A stretch of DNA of 64,000 nucleotides from Allosphingosinicella indica (GTDB taxonomy: Bacteria > Pseudomonadota > Alphaproteobacteria > Sphingomonadales > Sphingomonadaceae), in contig NZ_LT840185.1 in assembly GCF_900177405.1 (NCBI RefSeq), forward strand, positions 1,045,501-1,109,500, given 5' to 3'. Position numbers and translations under genes: made by a program. Positions 30,381-41,254 of this stretch are shown here, in pieces; within the stretch, counting starts at the first letter, position 1, and the number at the start of each line of letters is the position of its first letter. The notes under the pieces were generated by a model. It searched no databases. It saw nothing but the letters and a program-made list of their open reading frames with translations, and was not told the DNA's origin.

Positions 30381-32120
30381 CTAGCGCGCGCGCTTCAGCG
30401 TCCAGGCGACGGTGGTGCCATCGGGCGGCGTCTCGCCGGTGATGACGAGCTGCTGGGTGCCGTGCGGCTTGGCCGCGCCGTCGACCCACAGGCTGTCCTC
30501 GATGCCGAGCGCGCCGCCGCGCGCCTTGAACTGCCAGACCGCGCCGCCCTTGATGCGGAGCAGCGCGCCCTGGCCGTCGGCGGTGCTGGTCACCTCGACG
30601 CCCGGCGCGAGGTGGAAGCGGATCGCGAAGCCCGTCGGCTCGGAGCGCCGGCGTCGGCCCTGCGCGATCAGCCGGTCCTCCCCCTCCAGCGCCAGCCCGT
30701 CAGCGGTGAGCGCGAGCTGGCGCTGATGGACGAGGCCGAAGCGGCGGACGTAACCGTCGTGCCCGGCCTCGACCACCGTGCCGGCGGTGTCGTCGCGGCC
30801 GAGCTCGACCTGGCCGACGCCTTTGCCGAGCGAGCCGTCGTCATGGACCGCGGTGGAGTTGCGATCGCCAAGCGTGAGCGTCGAATGCGCCGCGGTGGTG
30901 CGCAGCGCGCGGACCAACTCGGCGGGTAGCGCCGCCTTGGCGGCGCCGACGCCGCCGCAATTGACGATCAGCCGGTTGCCGCCATCGCTCAATTCGAACG
31001 CCAGCGTCGAGGCGCAGCCGCCGGCGAGCGCGCGGCTGGGCGGCGGCGGTGCGGCGTCGAATACCGCCGTCACCGATTTCGCCGCGAGCCGCTGATAGCC
31101 CCAGCCGCGCGCCTGGCGCAGCGCGCCGGCCTCGACTCCCGATCCTTCGAGCACGGTGGCGACGGTGCGCGGATCGAGCCCGTTGCCGCCCTGCCAGCTC
31201 GACAGCCCGCCATCGCCGAGGATGATCGTGCGGAGCGCGGAGGCAGCGCCCTCCAGCGCATCGCCGATCGCGTCGGGCATTTCTTTGCGCGCCGCGAAAT
31301 AGGCGGCGCGGACCTGCGCCAGCACCTCGACCAGCGCAAGCTGTTCGGTCGGCGAGCGGCTGACGAGGCCGCCGTCCTCATGCTGCGCCGCCTCCAGCGC
31401 GCGGATCATACCCGCCTCGCCGCGGCCCTGCCGCACCGGCCCGCCCTGCACGACCAGCGCGGCGGCGATCACGCCCGCCCAGGCGGTGATCCGCGGTAGC
31501 CCCTCGGGCGCGCGATCGGCGCTCTTGTCGAGATGCCGCGCGCCGCGCGCCAGCGTGTTGAGCACGGCGGAGCGGTAGACGATGTCGCGGCTGGAAAGGA
31601 TGTAGGGCGCGTAGGCCGACCAGAAGAGGATGCGACGGCCCCACAGGTCGGCGCGCCACGCCCGCTCGCCGCACCGCTCGGCGCAGCTTTCCAGCCAGTG
31701 GCGGGTGATCCCCTCGACCAGCTTTGCCGCATTCTCGCGCGTCGCCGCCGCCGCAACGTCGCGCAGCCAGGCGAAGCTCTGCAGATGATCGGAGAAATCT
31801 GGAGCGAAGGTGGGATCGTTGAAGGCGAGCCGCGCGACTTCGACGCTGCGCCCGCCAAAGGCGATCTCGCCCGCCAGGATCGCCTCGCCCGCTGCCTTGT
31901 CGCCGGCAATTGGATCCTTGGGCACCGCGAGCAGCTTCAGCGGGAAGCGGCCGCGCAGGCGCAGCTTGTGCAGCGGCGTCCGCCACGACAGGCGGTGAAG
32001 CCGGTAGGCAAGCCGCTCGGCGAGCGAGACGCCGCGATCGTCGCCGACGCGGATCAACCTCTTGCCGGAGCCGATCTCCTGCTCCTCCGGCCTGGGGTCG
32101 ATGCGCTCCAGCAGGCTCAT
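30381..32120 (-). CDS. Heparinase II/III-family protein
   Basis: A 579-aa protein with an all-alpha (alpha/alpha toroid) N-terminal half and a C-terminal beta-sandwich typical of heparinase II/III-like polysaccharide lyases. It lacks a signal peptide, as do the widespread proteobacterial members found in the rsmB-rpe-purH region. Heparin is not the expected substrate. A role on a cell-envelope or intracellular polysaccharide is more likely. Its ATG overlaps the rpe stop by 4 bp (ATGA). Confidence 0.85.
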   Translation of the reverse strand: MSLLERIDPRPEEQEIGSGKRLIRVGDDRGVSLAERLAYRLHRLSWRTPLHKLRLRGRFPLKLLAVPKDPIAGDKAAGEAILAGEIAFGGRSVEVARLAFNDPTFAPDFSDHLQSFAWLRDVAAAATRENAAKLVEGITRHWLESCAERCGERAWRADLWGRRILFWSAYAPYILSSRDIVYRSAVLNTLARGARHLDKSADRAPEGLPRITAWAGVIAAALVVQGGPVRQGRGEAGMIRALEAAQHEDGGLVSRSPTEQLALVEVLAQVRAAYFAARKEMPDAIGDALEGAASALRTIILGDGGLSSWQGGNGLDPRTVATVLEGSGVEAGALRQARGWGYQRLAAKSVTAVFDAAPPPPSRALAGGCASTLAFELSDGGNRLIVNCGGVGAAKAALPAELVRALRTTAAHSTLTLGDRNSTAVHDDGSLGKGVGQVELGRDDTAGTVVEAGHDGYVRRFGLVHQRQLALTADGLALEGEDRLIAQGRRRRSEPTGFAIRFHLAPGVEVTSTADGQGALLRIKGGAVWQFKARGGALGIEDSLWVDGAAKPHGTQQLVITGETPPDGTTVAWTLKRAR

Positions 32121-32779
32121 CCCCCGCGCAGGCCCCGGATATTCTCGTCGTAGCGTTCCGGCCCGCCGCGGAAGGTGGCGGTGCCGGCGACCAGCACGTC
32201 CGCCCCCGCCGCGATCGCGCGCGGCGCAGTCGTGGCATCGATACCGCCGTCCACCTGGAGATCGATCGGCTTGCCGATCTTGTCGATCTGCTTGCGGATC
32301 GCTTCGATCTTGCGGAGCTGGCTGTCGATGAAGCTCTGCCCGCCGAAGCCGGGGTTGACGCTCATCACCAGCACCAGATCGACCTCCTCCAGCACATAAT
32401 CGAGCATCTTGGCCGGGGTGCCGGGGTTGAGCGAGACGCCCGCCTTCTTGCCGAGCGCCTTGATCGCCTGGATCGTGCGGTGGAAGTGCGGCCCGGCTTC
32501 TGGGTGGATGGTGATGATATCCGCCCCCGCCTCGGCAAAAGCCCCGAGGAACGGGTCGACCGGCGCGATCATCAGATGGACGTCGAAAGTCTTGGCGCTG
32601 TGCGGGCGGAGCGCCTTCACCACCCCCGGGCCGATCGTGATGTTGGGGACGAAATGGCCGTCCATCACATCGACATGGATCCAGTCGGCACCGGCCGCGT
32701 CGATGGCGCGCACCTCCTCGCCCAACCGGGCGAAGTCGGCGGAGAGGATGGAAGGGGCGATCCGGACCGTCTGTTGCAC
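32117..32779 (-). CDS. rpe: Ribulose-phosphate 3-epimerase
   Basis: About 220 aa TIM-barrel enzyme. Motifs [25 protein letters not shown] and SVNPGFGGQ contain the metal ligands and active-site Asp. It interconverts ribulose-5-phosphate and xylulose-5-phosphate in the pentose-phosphate pathway. The start is GTG 32779, with AAGGATT upstream; a reading to 32977 would add an Arg-rich extension that overlaps rsmB. The gene sits 49 bp after rsmB and is translationally coupled to the heparinase-like gene. Confidence 0.95.
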   Translation of the reverse strand: MQQTVRIAPSILSADFARLGEEVRAIDAAGADWIHVDVMDGHFVPNITIGPGVVKALRPHSAKTFDVHLMIAPVDPFLGAFAEAGADIITIHPEAGPHFHRTIQAIKALGKKAGVSLNPGTPAKMLDYVLEEVDLVLVMSVNPGFGGQSFIDSQLRKIEAIRKQIDKIGKPIDLQVDGGIDATTAPRAIAAGADVLVAGTATFRGGPERYDENIRGLRGG

Positions 32780-32828
32780 GACGGAATCCTTAACCGCGCG
32801 ATTCGCGCGCTTCAAGGAAGCGGGCGAG

Positions 32829-34103
32829 TTATCCCCCGCTAATTCGCCTGAACCGTGCGATGAAAAAGCCGTCCGCACCGCCCTCGGCCTCCAGCGTGCC
32901 GGGGAGAAGGCGCAAATGCCCATCCACCGGCTGCGCGATGCCGCCGATCTCGTCCGCCGAAATCGGCTCGGGCGCATAGTCGCTGCGGGCGGCGAGGAAG
33001 GCTTCGGCGACCCGCTCGCCTTCTTCCCGCTCGAGCGAGCAAACCGAATAGACGAGGCTGCCGCCGGGCTTCAGCCAGTCCGCGGCGCGCGCCAGCATCG
33101 CCGCCTGGCCCGCTGAGAGCTCGGCGATGGCGCGCGGGCGGACACGGTGGAGCACATCGGGATGGCGGCGGTAGATGCCGGTCGCCGAGCAAGGCGCGTC
33201 GAGCAGGATCGCGTCCACCGGCTCCGGCGGCGCCCACGCCATGACGTCGGCGGTCACCACCTGGGCAGAGAGGTGCGTGCGCGCCAGATTGTCGGCAAGT
33301 CGCGCGAGACGACTTTCCGAGGCATCGACCGCGGTGACTGCAAAGCCGGCGGCGGCGAGCTGCATCGTCTTGCCACCAGGTGCGGCGCAGAGATCGAGCG
33401 CGCTCCGCCCCGCGCCAGCGCCGAGCAGCCGCGCAGGGAGCGAGGCGGCGATGTCCTGCACCCACCATTCGCCCTCGCCATAGCCCGCGAGCCCCGCCAC
33501 CCCCGTGCCAGCCGCGAGGCGGAGGTGACCGGGAAGCAAGCTAGCGCCTTCCAATGCCGGCGGCCGGTCAGCGGGAAAGCTGAGATCGAGCGGCGGCGGC
33601 GCGGCGATCAGCCTAGCGGCGGCCGCGGCGACCTCCTCCCCCCAGGCATGCGCCCAGCGCACAGCGACGAGATCGGGCAGGGTGGGCGGATCGGGGAGCG
33701 CGGCACCCTGCCGCATCAGCGTTCCGAACACGCCGTGGACGAGCTTGCGCGGTCCACCATCGATCAGCGGCAGCGCGGTCGCGATCGCGGCGTGCGGCGG
33801 CGTGCCGAGCGCGAGCGCCTGGACCAGCGCGATGCGCAGCGCGAACCGCGCCTTGGCATCGTCGGGCAGGCGCTTCTTCGTGGCGCTGTCGATCAGCGCA
33901 TCGAGATCGGGCAGGCGGCGGAGCGTCTCCGCCGCGATGGCATGGACCAGCCCCCGGTCCTCCGCCTTGTCGAGATCGCGCGCCGCCGCGTCGAGCGCCG
34001 ATTCCAGCGGCAGCCCCTTGCGCAGCACCGCATCGAGCAGCCGCAACGCCGCCCGCCGCGCGGGGACGCCGGCTCCATCGGGTGCGCGCTTGGCGTCAGG
34101 CAA
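32829..34103 (-). CDS. RsmB-family 16S rRNA (cytosine-C5) methyltransferase
   Basis: About 424 aa. An N-terminal NusB-like domain (about 15-140) precedes a Rossmann methyltransferase domain with [11 protein letters not shown] (SAM site), DAPCSATG and YSVCSLE, the two-cysteine signature of m5C RNA methyltransferases. The E. coli enzyme modifies C967. The best start is TTG 34103, which has GGAG nine bases upstream and overlaps the preceding small gene by 8 bp. ATG 34169 would overlap it by 74 bp. Confidence 0.88.
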   Translation of the reverse strand: MPDAKRAPDGAGVPARRAALRLLDAVLRKGLPLESALDAAARDLDKAEDRGLVHAIAAETLRRLPDLDALIDSATKKRLPDDAKARFALRIALVQALALGTPPHAAIATALPLIDGGPRKLVHGVFGTLMRQGAALPDPPTLPDLVAVRWAHAWGEEVAAAAARLIAAPPPLDLSFPADRPPALEGASLLPGHLRLAAGTGVAGLAGYGEGEWWVQDIAASLPARLLGAGAGRSALDLCAAPGGKTMQLAAAGFAVTAVDASESRLARLADNLARTHLSAQVVTADVMAWAPPEPVDAILLDAPCSATGIYRRHPDVLHRVRPRAIAELSAGQAAMLARAADWLKPGGSLVYSVCSLEREEGERVAEAFLAARSDYAPEPISADEIGGIAQPVDGHLRLLPGTLEAEGGADGFFIARFRRISGG

Positions 34104-34341
34104 AATAGACGGCTCCGGTGATGGCGGAGGCCCAAAAAGCCGCGCCGACCACGATCGCCGCCCATGCATAAACGCCGCGCTCGTCAGTCGGCCAATGCTC
34201 GCCGTACATGAGGGAATAGCTGCGCACTTTGAGCGCGCCGCCGGAGAGGCCTCGCAGAACGACGTAGCCCGTCAGCCAACAGAATCCGAAAACTATCGTG
34301 CCGACGACAAACTCGACGAGCCAGTCGAACAGGAAGCTCAT
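34096..34341 (-). CDS. 81-aa two-helix membrane protein
   Basis: A small protein with helices at about residues 8-30 and 58-78 and a charged middle (GEHWPTDERG). No family recognised. It starts exactly one base after the htpX stop and its end overlaps the rsmB start, so it is embedded in the operon. The position next to the membrane protease HtpX suggests a small membrane accessory protein, but nothing in the sequence proves this. Confidence 0.7.
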   Translation of the reverse strand: MSFLFDWLVEFVVGTIVFGFCWLTGYVVLRGLSGGALKVRSYSLMYGEHWPTDERGVYAWAAIVVGAAFWASAITGAVYFA

Positions 34342-35271
34342 TCAGCGCCGCCCGTGCGGATCGAGCGCGCTGGTGCGGCGGCGGGTGACCGGCACTGCGG
34401 TTCCGGCCCTCTGCCGCGCCACCTCGGCGAGCGGCGGCGGGGCGGCGAGGCCCATCTCGTCCGCCATCGCCTCCAGCGCGGCGATGCGGTTGCCAGTGTC
34501 GGGGTGCGTCGAGAACAGGCTGTCGCGGCCGGTGCCCGACGGCACGATATAGAGCGAGGCGGCGGCGGGGTTCCGGAGGCTCACCGGATTGGGGACGCGG
34601 GCCGCGCCCTGCGCCAGCTTGGCGAGCGCCGAAGCGAGCGCGCGCGGGTTGCCGCTGATCTCCGCGCCGCCGCGATCCGCGCCATATTCGCGGGTGCGGC
34701 TGATCGCCATCTGCACGATCATCGCCGCGAAGGGCGCGACGATCACTGCCGCGATCATCGCCAGCATGTTGCCGCGATTGTCGCCGCCGCGGAAGAACAG
34801 CCCGAAATTGGCGAGGAAAGAGATCGCGCCCGCGATGGTCGCGGTCATCGTCATGATGAGCGTATCGCGGTTCTTCACATGCGCGAGTTCGTGCGCCATC
34901 ACGCCCGCAATCTCGTCGCGGCTCAATATCTCCATCAGCCCGGTCGTCGCGGCCACGGCGGCATTGTCCGGGTTGCGGCCGGTGGCGAAGGCGTTGGGAT
35001 GCGGCGAATCCACCACATAGACCTTGGGCATCGGCAGCGCGCCGCGCTGCGCGAGGCCGCGGACGATATCGACGAGCTGGCCCGAGGTGACCTCGCGCGC
35101 ACCGTGCATCTTGAGCACGATCTTGTCGGCATTCCAGAAGGTGAAGAGGTTCATCGCCGCCGCGATGCCGAGAGCGATCAGCGCGCCGCCGGATCCGCCG
35201 ATCGTGTAGCCCAGCCCCATGAACAGCGCCGTCAGCGCCGCCAGCAGCATCACCGTCCTCAAACCGCTCAT
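34342..35271 (-). CDS. htpX: Zinc metalloprotease HtpX
   Basis: A 309-aa M48 protease. Two N-terminal helices are followed by the catalytic domain with HELAH (residues 127-131) and third zinc ligand Glu195 in REYGAD, and two more helices (about 140-190). HtpX degrades misfolded membrane proteins together with FtsH in quality control. It is the first gene of a minus-strand operon (htpX, 81-aa protein, rsmB, rpe, heparinase-like, purH). It is divergent from the DUF1674 gene, 65 bp away. Confidence 0.94.
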   Translation of the reverse strand: MSGLRTVMLLAALTALFMGLGYTIGGSGGALIALGIAAAMNLFTFWNADKIVLKMHGAREVTSGQLVDIVRGLAQRGALPMPKVYVVDSPHPNAFATGRNPDNAAVAATTGLMEILSRDEIAGVMAHELAHVKNRDTLIMTMTATIAGAISFLANFGLFFRGGDNRGNMLAMIAAVIVAPFAAMIVQMAISRTREYGADRGGAEISGNPRALASALAKLAQGAARVPNPVSLRNPAAASLYIVPSGTGRDSLFSTHPDTGNRIAALEAMADEMGLAAPPPLAEVARQRAGTAVPVTRRRTSALDPHGRR

Positions 35272-35336
35272 CTTGCCTATCGTCTCCTCGATGCGAATAT
35301 GGGGCGCGACACCCCTTGCTGCAATCGGAAGCGCTC

Positions 35337-35504
35337 ATGCCCGCCCGCCGTCCGCCCCACCTGAAACCGCCCGCCCACTGGACGAACGAACCACCGCCCG
35401 CGCCGGAGAAAGCGCCGCAAGCCGATGAGCATGGCGGCCCCAAGGGCCGCGAGCCGACGCGTTATGGCGACTGGGAGAATAAGGGCATCGCCTGGGATTT
35501 CTGA
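35337..35504 (+). CDS. DUF1674 (SdhAF4-like) protein
   Basis: A 55-aa protein. The conserved C-terminal block GGPKGREPTRYGDWENKGIAWDF belongs to DUF1674, the family of the succinate dehydrogenase assembly factor SdhAF4. The Pro-rich N-terminus is variable. ATG 35337 has GGAAG just upstream. It is divergent from htpX and convergent with gpsA (2 bp between stops). A role in flavinylated SDH assembly is inferred from the eukaryotic family. Confidence 0.82.
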   Translation: MPARRPPHLKPPAHWTNEPPPAPEKAPQADEHGGPKGREPTRYGDWENKGIAWDF

Positions 35505-35506
35505 GG

Positions 35507-36487
35507 CTAAAGCCCCTCGGCCCTGAGCGGTCGCGACAGCAGGTTTTCCACCACCGCATCGACCGACGCGCTTCCGGCAAGCAGATCGCACACCGCGCCT
35601 ACGATCGGCATCTCGACCCCGGCGTCCGCCGCGGCCTGGCGCAACACCGGCGCGGTGAAGGCGCCTTCGGCCACCGTCTTGCGGTCGGCGAGCAGCGCCT
35701 TGGCGTCCGCTCCCTCGCCCAGCCCCTTGCCGAGCGCGAAGTTGCGCGAGCTGGTCGAGGAGCAGGTGAGGACGAGATCGCCGAGCCCCGCGAGGCCGGC
35801 CAGCGTTTCCGCCCGCGCGCCGCGCGCAAGGCCGAAGCGCGTCATCTCCGCAAACCCGCGCGAGATAATCGCGGCGCGCGCGTTCTGCCCGAGGCCGCGA
35901 CCCTCGACCACGCCGCAGGCGATCGCCAGCACGTTCTTGACCGCGCCGCCGATCTCGGCGCCGGTGAGGTCGTCGGACAGATAGGGCCGGAAATTGGGCC
36001 GCGCGATGCGAGCCGCCACCGCCTCGCCCGCCGCTTGGTCGGCGATCGCCAACGTCACCGCCGCGGGCAGTCCCGCCGCCACTTCATGGGCGAAGGTGGG
36101 GCCGGACAGCACCGCGATCGCCGCTGCCGGCTGCGCCTCGTGCGCGACCTGATGCATCAGCTTGGCGCTGCCTTCCTCGATCCCCTTCGAGCAGAGCACG
36201 AGCGGGACGGCGAGCGCGGGGAGCCCGGCAAGGACGCGGCGCATATGCTGCGCGGGCGTGACGACGAGCAGCGCCTCGCATCCCGCGAGGTCGTCGAGCG
36301 CGTCCGTCGCGCGGATCGCGGTGGAGAGCGAGATGCCGGGCAGGAAGACGCTATTCTCACGGCGGAGATTGACCGCCTCGACCACTTCCGGCTCGCGCGC
36401 CCACAGCAACGTCTCCTCGCCACCGGCCGCAGCGACCTGCGCAAGCGCCGTGCCCCACGCGCCCCCGCCGATGACGCCGATCCTCAC
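35507..36487 (-). CDS. gpsA: Glycerol-3-phosphate dehydrogenase [NAD(P)+]
   Basis: About 326 aa. The nucleotide-binding start is [14 protein letters not shown]. The catalytic domain includes [18 protein letters not shown] and the Lys in GAVKN. It reduces dihydroxyacetone phosphate to sn-glycerol-3-phosphate for phospholipid synthesis. It begins with GTG 36487 overlapping the tsaD stop by 4 bp (GTGA). The open frame upstream, inside tsaD, is not coding in this frame. Confidence 0.95.
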   Translation of the reverse strand: MRIGVIGGGAWGTALAQVAAAGGEETLLWAREPEVVEAVNLRRENSVFLPGISLSTAIRATDALDDLAGCEALLVVTPAQHMRRVLAGLPALAVPLVLCSKGIEEGSAKLMHQVAHEAQPAAAIAVLSGPTFAHEVAAGLPAAVTLAIADQAAGEAVAARIARPNFRPYLSDDLTGAEIGGAVKNVLAIACGVVEGRGLGQNARAAIISRGFAEMTRFGLARGARAETLAGLAGLGDLVLTCSSTSSRNFALGKGLGEGADAKALLADRKTVAEGAFTAPVLRQAAADAGVEMPIVGAVCDLLAGSASVDAVVENLLSRPLRAEGL

Positions 36488-37518
36488 GCCTTCACCCCGG
36501 CGCCGCGCACTGCCTCTGCCGCCGGATCGAGCGGCCAGCGCGCCCGCGCCGGCGCGTCCAGTCCGTCGACCATCCCTTCTTCGAAGCGGAGCGCCCCGGC
36601 CCAGGCGATCATCGCCGCATTGTCGGTGCAAAGCCAAAGCGGCGGCGCGACGAAGGGCAGCCCCGCCTCCCCGGCGAGCGTGGTAAGCGCGGCGCGCACC
36701 GCCCCGTTCGCCGCCACGCCGCCGGCGACGACCAGCGCGGTCGCTTGCGGAGCAGCGTCGAGAGCGCGGCGCGTGCGATCGACCAGGCAATCGACGACCG
36801 CCTGCTGGAACGAGGCGGCGATGTCGGTGACGCTCCATCGCTCCGCCTGATGCGCGCGGAGCACCGCGCTCTTGAGGCCGGCGAAGGAGAAATGCGGCTC
36901 GGCCGATCCGACGAGAGGCCGGGGCAGCGGCACGGCGCGCGGATCGCCCTCCGCCGCCGCGCGCTCGACCGCCGGACCGCCCGGAAATCCCAAGCCGAGC
37001 AGCTTCGCGCTCTTGTCGAACGCTTCGCCCGCCGCGTCGTCGATCGTCGTGGCGAGACGGCGATAGGCGCCGACGCCCTCGACCAGCAGCAACTGGCAAT
37101 GCCCCCCCGAGACAAGCAGCAGCAGATAGGGGAAATCGAGATCGGGGTGGCTCAGCATCGGCGACAAGGCATGGCCTTCGAGATGATTGACCGCGACCAG
37201 CGGCTTGCGCGCGGCGAGCGCCAGCCCCTTGGCCGTAAGCAGCCCGACCATCACGCCACCGATCAGCCCCGGCCCCGCAGTCGCGGCGATCGCATCGACG
37301 TCCGCCAGCGTGACATTGCCCTCCGCCAGCACGTCCTCGACCAGCGCGGGGAGGATATCGACATGCGCGCGTGCCGCGATCTCAGGCACCACGCCGCCAT
37401 AGGGGCGGTGCTGCGCCTCCTGGCCCGCGAGCTTGTGCGCGATCAGCCGGCGATCGGACGTCACCAGCGCCGCCGCCGTCTCGTCGCACGAGGATTCGAT
37501 GCCGAGGATGAGGCTCAT
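36484..37518 (-). CDS. tsaD: tRNA N6-adenosine threonylcarbamoyltransferase TsaD
   Basis: About 344 aa ASKHA-fold protein. It shows [13 protein letters not shown] at the start, the metal-binding HLEGH and GGHCQL. With TsaB, TsaC and TsaE it makes t6A37 in tRNAs reading ANN codons. The start ATG 37518 is set by homology; the frame continues upstream over the divergent hemC gene, which is noise. The tsaD-gpsA pair opposite hemC-hemD-mitofilin is a recurrent alphaproteobacterial arrangement. Confidence 0.95.
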   Translation of the reverse strand: MSLILGIESSCDETAAALVTSDRRLIAHKLAGQEAQHRPYGGVVPEIAARAHVDILPALVEDVLAEGNVTLADVDAIAATAGPGLIGGVMVGLLTAKGLALAARKPLVAVNHLEGHALSPMLSHPDLDFPYLLLLVSGGHCQLLLVEGVGAYRRLATTIDDAAGEAFDKSAKLLGLGFPGGPAVERAAAEGDPRAVPLPRPLVGSAEPHFSFAGLKSAVLRAHQAERWSVTDIAASFQQAVVDCLVDRTRRALDAAPQATALVVAGGVAANGAVRAALTTLAGEAGLPFVAPPLWLCTDNAAMIAWAGALRFEEGMVDGLDAPARARWPLDPAAEAVRGAGVKA

Positions 37519-37617
37519 CCCCGTTCCCTGCCATCGCGGCGGGTTTGGGAGCAAGCCCCGCACGGCGATGGGCGCGGGCTGGCACCGCCGGAACAATAGC
37601 GCTAGCAGAGGCGCCGC

Positions 37618-38529
37618 ATGACCCTGCCGCTTCGCATCGGAACCCGCGCCTCCCCGCTCGCGATGGCGCAGACGCGGCTCGTCGCCGACGCGCTGCGCGC
37701 TGCGCACGGCTGGGGGCCGGAGCGGATCGAGATCGTGCCGATCACGACCAGCGGCGATACGATCAAGGACCGCCCGCTCGCAGACATTGGCGGCAAGGCG
37801 CTGTGGACCAAGGAGCTGGACCGCGCGCTGGCCGAAGGCATCACCGATATCTCGGTCCATTCGATGAAGGATGTCGAGACGCTGCGCCCGGCCGAGCTGC
37901 GGATCGCGGCGATGCTGCCGCGCGCCGACGTGCGCGACCGGCTGATCGGCGCCAAAAGCCTGGCTGTGCTGCGCGAGGGCGCGACCGTCGGCACCGCATC
38001 GCCGCGCCGCGCCGCGCAGCTCCGCCGTATCCGCCCCGATCTCGCCATCACGCTCTTCCGCGGCAACGTCGCGACGCGGCTGGCCCGGCTCGACAAGGGC
38101 GAGGCGGATGCGACTTTGCTCGCCGCCGCTGGGCTCGACCGGCTCGGCCATCCCGAGATCGGCGTGCCTCTCGACGATCTGCTGCCCGCGCCGTCGCAGG
38201 GTGCGGTGGGCATCGAGACGCTGGCCGCGGCCAAGCGGACCGTTGCGCTGATCGAAGCGATCGACCATCGCGACACCCACGTCTGCGTTGCAGCCGAGCG
38301 GTGCCTGCTCGAAGGCCTCGGCGCGGACTGCCACTCGCCGGTCGCCGCGCTCGCGGTAATAGCGGACGGCCAAGTCCATCTCCGTGCCGAGATCCTCAAT
38401 GCCGACGGCAGCCTCAGCGAAGCGGGCGAGGCGCGGTTCGACGCTGGCGACGGGGACGCGCCGCGCGCGCTCGCCCGGCAGTTGCTCGATCGCGCCGCGC
38501 CCTCGCTGCGTGCGCTGTTTGGAGCGTGA
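37618..38529 (+). CDS. hemC: Hydroxymethylbilane synthase
   Basis: A 303-aa porphobilinogen deaminase. Motifs are [22 protein letters not shown] and the dipyrromethane-cofactor Cys in GADCHSPV. It polymerises four porphobilinogens into hydroxymethylbilane. The stop overlaps the GTG of hemD (GTGA), giving translational coupling between consecutive haem-pathway enzymes. Confidence 0.96.
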   Translation: MTLPLRIGTRASPLAMAQTRLVADALRAAHGWGPERIEIVPITTSGDTIKDRPLADIGGKALWTKELDRALAEGITDISVHSMKDVETLRPAELRIAAMLPRADVRDRLIGAKSLAVLREGATVGTASPRRAAQLRRIRPDLAITLFRGNVATRLARLDKGEADATLLAAAGLDRLGHPEIGVPLDDLLPAPSQGAVGIETLAAAKRTVALIEAIDHRDTHVCVAAERCLLEGLGADCHSPVAALAVIADGQVHLRAEILNADGSLSEAGEARFDAGDGDAPRALARQLLDRAAPSLRALFGA

Positions 38530-39203
38530 AGCTCTTCATTCTCCGCCCGCAACCCGGCGCCGACCGGACCGCGGCAAGCGCCGCCGCACTGGGCCTCGAT
38601 CCAGTGATCGCGCCGCTCTTTTCAGTGATGCCGATCGCCTGGGATGCGCCGGAGCCCGCCATTTACGATGCGCTGATGCTGACCAGCGCCAATGCTGCGC
38701 GCCACGCAGGTGAGGACCTGCTCCGATATGCGAACCTGCCCTGCTATGCGGTTGGCGAAGCGACAGCGGACGCCGCGCGCGACAGCGGTCTGCCTGGCAT
38801 CCGTGTCGGTCCTTCCGATGGCAATGCGCTTGTCACAATGATGGCGGCGGACGGCATCACATGCGCGCTGCATCTCGCCGGTGCCGATCGCACGGTCGTT
38901 GATGCGCAGGGAATCGCGATCGACGTATGCACGGTCTATCGTTCCGAGGCCGTCGCGAAGCTCCCAAGGGCAATCGCAGCAGGCGGCATCGCCTTGCTGC
39001 ACTCGCCGCGCGTCGGACGCGTGCTGGCGGAGCTCGCCTCTGCCGAGATCCGCGCACGGCTGACCCTCGCGGCGATCAGCACTGCCGCCGCCGAAGCTGT
39101 GGGCAAGGGCTGGCGCGGCGTGCATGCCGCCGCCGCGCCCCGCGACGCGGCGTTGCTGGAGCTTGCCGCAAAGCTGTGCCAGAAGGGCGCGGGGCAGGCG
39201 TGA
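38526..39203 (+). CDS. hemD: Uroporphyrinogen-III synthase
   Basis: A 225-aa HemD-fold protein beginning (GTG) [15 protein letters not shown]. HemD proteins are poorly conserved; the call rests on the RPQPGA opening, the MLTSANAAR segment, length and its place immediately after hemC. It closes hydroxymethylbilane with inversion of ring D. The next gene follows after 12 bp. Confidence 0.9.
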   Translation: MKLFILRPQPGADRTAASAAALGLDPVIAPLFSVMPIAWDAPEPAIYDALMLTSANAARHAGEDLLRYANLPCYAVGEATADAARDSGLPGIRVGPSDGNALVTMMAADGITCALHLAGADRTVVDAQGIAIDVCTVYRSEAVAKLPRAIAAGGIALLHSPRVGRVLAELASAEIRARLTLAAISTAAAEAVGKGWRGVHAAAAPRDAALLELAAKLCQKGAGQA

Positions 39204-39215
39204 AGAGGGCACATC

Positions 39216-40112
39216 ATGGAGCATGATCCCGTCGAGGGCGTGGTGCGGCAGCGATCGCTGCTGTCGCGCGTCTGGCTGCCGCTGACCGCCTTCCTGCTCG
39301 GCCTCGCGGCCGCCGCCTGGCTGCTCGCCAACTGGAGCGCCGCGGCGCGCTACATCGGCGTCCAGCCCGCGGCACCGGCGCCCATCCCGGTAGTGGACGT
39401 TCCGCCGCCCGTCGTAACGATTCCCGCCCCCGCCAATCCCGCCGACGGCCAGACGGTGGTGATTGATCCCGAAATCACCCGCCGCGTCGGCCAGCTCGAG
39501 CAGCGCGTCGTCGCGATCGACGAGCAGTCGCGCTCCGCCGTCGGCAATGCCGATCGCGCCGAGGGGCTGCTCGTGGCCTTCGCCGCGCGCCGCGCGCTCG
39601 ATCGCGGCGTTGCGCTCGGCTATCTCGAAGGGCTGCTCCGCCAGCGCTTCGGCACCAGCCAGCGGCAGGCGGTGGCGACGATCATCACCGCCGCGCAGCA
39701 GCCGGTAACGCTCGAGGAATTGCAGCAGGGCCTGCAGGAAGTCGGCCCGCAGCTCACCGGTGCGGCGCCCGACCAGAGCTGGTGGGACGCGCTCAGAACT
39801 GAAATGGCCGATCTCATCACCGTGCGGAAAGCGGGCACGCCGCCGACCATCCCCGCCGAGCGGCTGCAGCGCGCCAAGCGACGGCTCGATGCCGGCCAGG
39901 TCGACGTCGCGCTGGCGGAAGTGCTGCGCATGCCCGGCCGCGGCCATGCCACCGCCTGGATCGGCGATGCCCGCCGCTACGTTTCCGCCCGCCGCGCGCT
40001 CGACACGATCGAGACCGCCGCGCTGCTCGAACCGCGCACCCCGCGCGTCGAAAATCCGGACACGCCGGCGGACGCGACCACCCCGCGTCCCGAGGCCGTA
40101 CCCGCCCCATAA
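39216..40112 (+). CDS. COG4223 / mitofilin (Mic60)-like membrane protein
   Basis: A 298-aa protein with one N-terminal membrane helix (about 20-42), a Pro-rich linker (about 50-80) and a long helical domain ending in a mitofilin-like C-terminal region. Alphaproteobacterial Mic60 homologues are encoded directly after hemD, as here, and shape intracytoplasmic membranes in species that have them. This copy is short and has a reduced coiled coil, so membrane-shaping ability is uncertain. It ends before a large hairpin at 40117-40151. Confidence 0.75.
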   Translation: MEHDPVEGVVRQRSLLSRVWLPLTAFLLGLAAAAWLLANWSAAARYIGVQPAAPAPIPVVDVPPPVVTIPAPANPADGQTVVIDPEITRRVGQLEQRVVAIDEQSRSAVGNADRAEGLLVAFAARRALDRGVALGYLEGLLRQRFGTSQRQAVATIITAAQQPVTLEELQQGLQEVGPQLTGAAPDQSWWDALRTEMADLITVRKAGTPPTIPAERLQRAKRRLDAGQVDVALAEVLRMPGRGHATAWIGDARRYVSARRALDTIETAALLEPRTPRVENPDTPADATTPRPEAVPAP

Positions 40113-40116
40113 AGAA

Positions 40117-40151
40117 GCACCCGCCGCGGAACATTACGCCGCGACGGGTGC
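40117..40151. terminator. Large hairpin after the hem operon
   Basis: A 7-bp outer stem (GCACCCG/CGGGTGC), one mismatch, and a 5-bp inner stem (CGCGG/CCGCG) close a loop of eight bases. It lies 4 bp after the last gene of the hem operon and in front of the convergent DUF6607 gene. No T-run follows, so it is a probable bidirectional or Rho-aided end signal. Confidence 0.55.
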
Positions 40152-40252
40152 CGTAGCGGCCGGCAGGGGGCTCTGGCCGCCCTTGCCATCTTCTTGCAGG
40201 TTGCGGCGCCCGGGGATGGCAGGATTGGGCGCCGCGTCGCTCGCCTTCGGGA

Positions 40253-41239
40253 TCAGCGCTGGGCGAGCGAGCTCCGTGTCGCGCCGGAAATTTTGGCGCG
40301 CGCTTCCGCGATGGCCGCGGATTCTTTGATCTTGCCGTCGACGATCTCGTTGCCGATTTCGAGCAGTCGGCCGCTGATCACGGTGCCGGTCTGCGCTTCC
40401 TCTTGCACCGTGACGCCGCGATTGTCGGCGATCGCCTTGTCCCAGGCGGTGCGCACCGCGGCCCAATAGCCCTTGGTGCGCGCCCAATAATCGTCCGCCG
40501 CCTTCACGTCGAAGCCGTCGAACTTCTCATAGGTGTTGAGCACCGATTCCTGGACGAAGGGGACGATCTTCCCGTCGACCATCCCTTCCTTGATATTGTC
40601 CTGCCAGTGGATCCAGCCGGTCGGCGTCGGCGAGTGGCGGTTGATGCCGAGGTAGCGGTCGTAGACGGGATTGCGGATCGCATCGCGGCGGGCGAGCGGG
40701 CGGAGCGTCCAGTTGCTGCGCCAGCGGCGGATGCCGCCCTCGTCGGTCCATTGTCCCCAACCGGCATAGCGCGGGCTGTCGTCGACCTGATAGACGGTCT
40801 GCGACCAGCGGCTTGCGCGCATCCGCTGCGGCACCTCTTCCAGCTTCCAGCGGCCCTTCGCATCGTAGACGAGGACGCTTTCCGGCTCGTAGACCCAATC
40901 CTGCCGCCAGTGCTTGATCACCATCGGCTCGCCGTCGGCATCGACGACCAGCAGGTGCTGGAGGCGGATCACCTTGCCGCTATCCTCGATGACGCGCACC
41001 ACCTCGTGCCCGCCCGACGTCTTGGCGTCGATCGGCTTGTAGTCGGGCCGCCAGCTTGTCGTCTCGCGCATGTCGAAGCGGACCTTGAAGTTGCCCGCCA
41101 TCGCCAGGATGTCCTGCCGGTCGCGCTGGAAGGAGGCGGCCTCGGCCGCGGCTTCACGCGGCTTGACCGGCCCGTCGGCGAGCGCGGGGGCGGCAGCAGA
41201 GACGAGGAGGGCGAGGGTGATCGATCGGGTGAAGTTCAT
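40253..41239 (-). CDS. DUF6607-family exported protein
   Basis: A 328-aa protein with a signal peptide (residues 1-21, APALA-D). The body is Trp/Tyr/Arg-rich (HWRQDWVYEPESV, GRWKLEEVPQRMR) and matches DUF6607, a family that usually lies beside haemoglobin/haem-type TonB receptors, as here. The gene starts 15 bp after the receptor stop, so the two form an operon. The job is unknown; haem or iron handling outside the cytoplasm is inferred from linkage. Confidence 0.72.
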   Translation of the reverse strand: MNFTRSITLALLVSAAAPALADGPVKPREAAAEAASFQRDRQDILAMAGNFKVRFDMRETTSWRPDYKPIDAKTSGGHEVVRVIEDSGKVIRLQHLLVVDADGEPMVIKHWRQDWVYEPESVLVYDAKGRWKLEEVPQRMRASRWSQTVYQVDDSPRYAGWGQWTDEGGIRRWRSNWTLRPLARRDAIRNPVYDRYLGINRHSPTPTGWIHWQDNIKEGMVDGKIVPFVQESVLNTYEKFDGFDVKAADDYWARTKGYWAAVRTAWDKAIADNRGVTVQEEAQTGTVISGRLLEIGNEIVDGKIKESAAIAEARAKISGATRSSLAQR

Positions 41240-41254
41240 TTCTCTGGTCCCTTG

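Noticed and set aside
36484-38379. N-terminal extension of tsaD over hemC
   Set aside because: The extra 287 residues are antisense to hemC and have no homology; TsaD starts at 37518.
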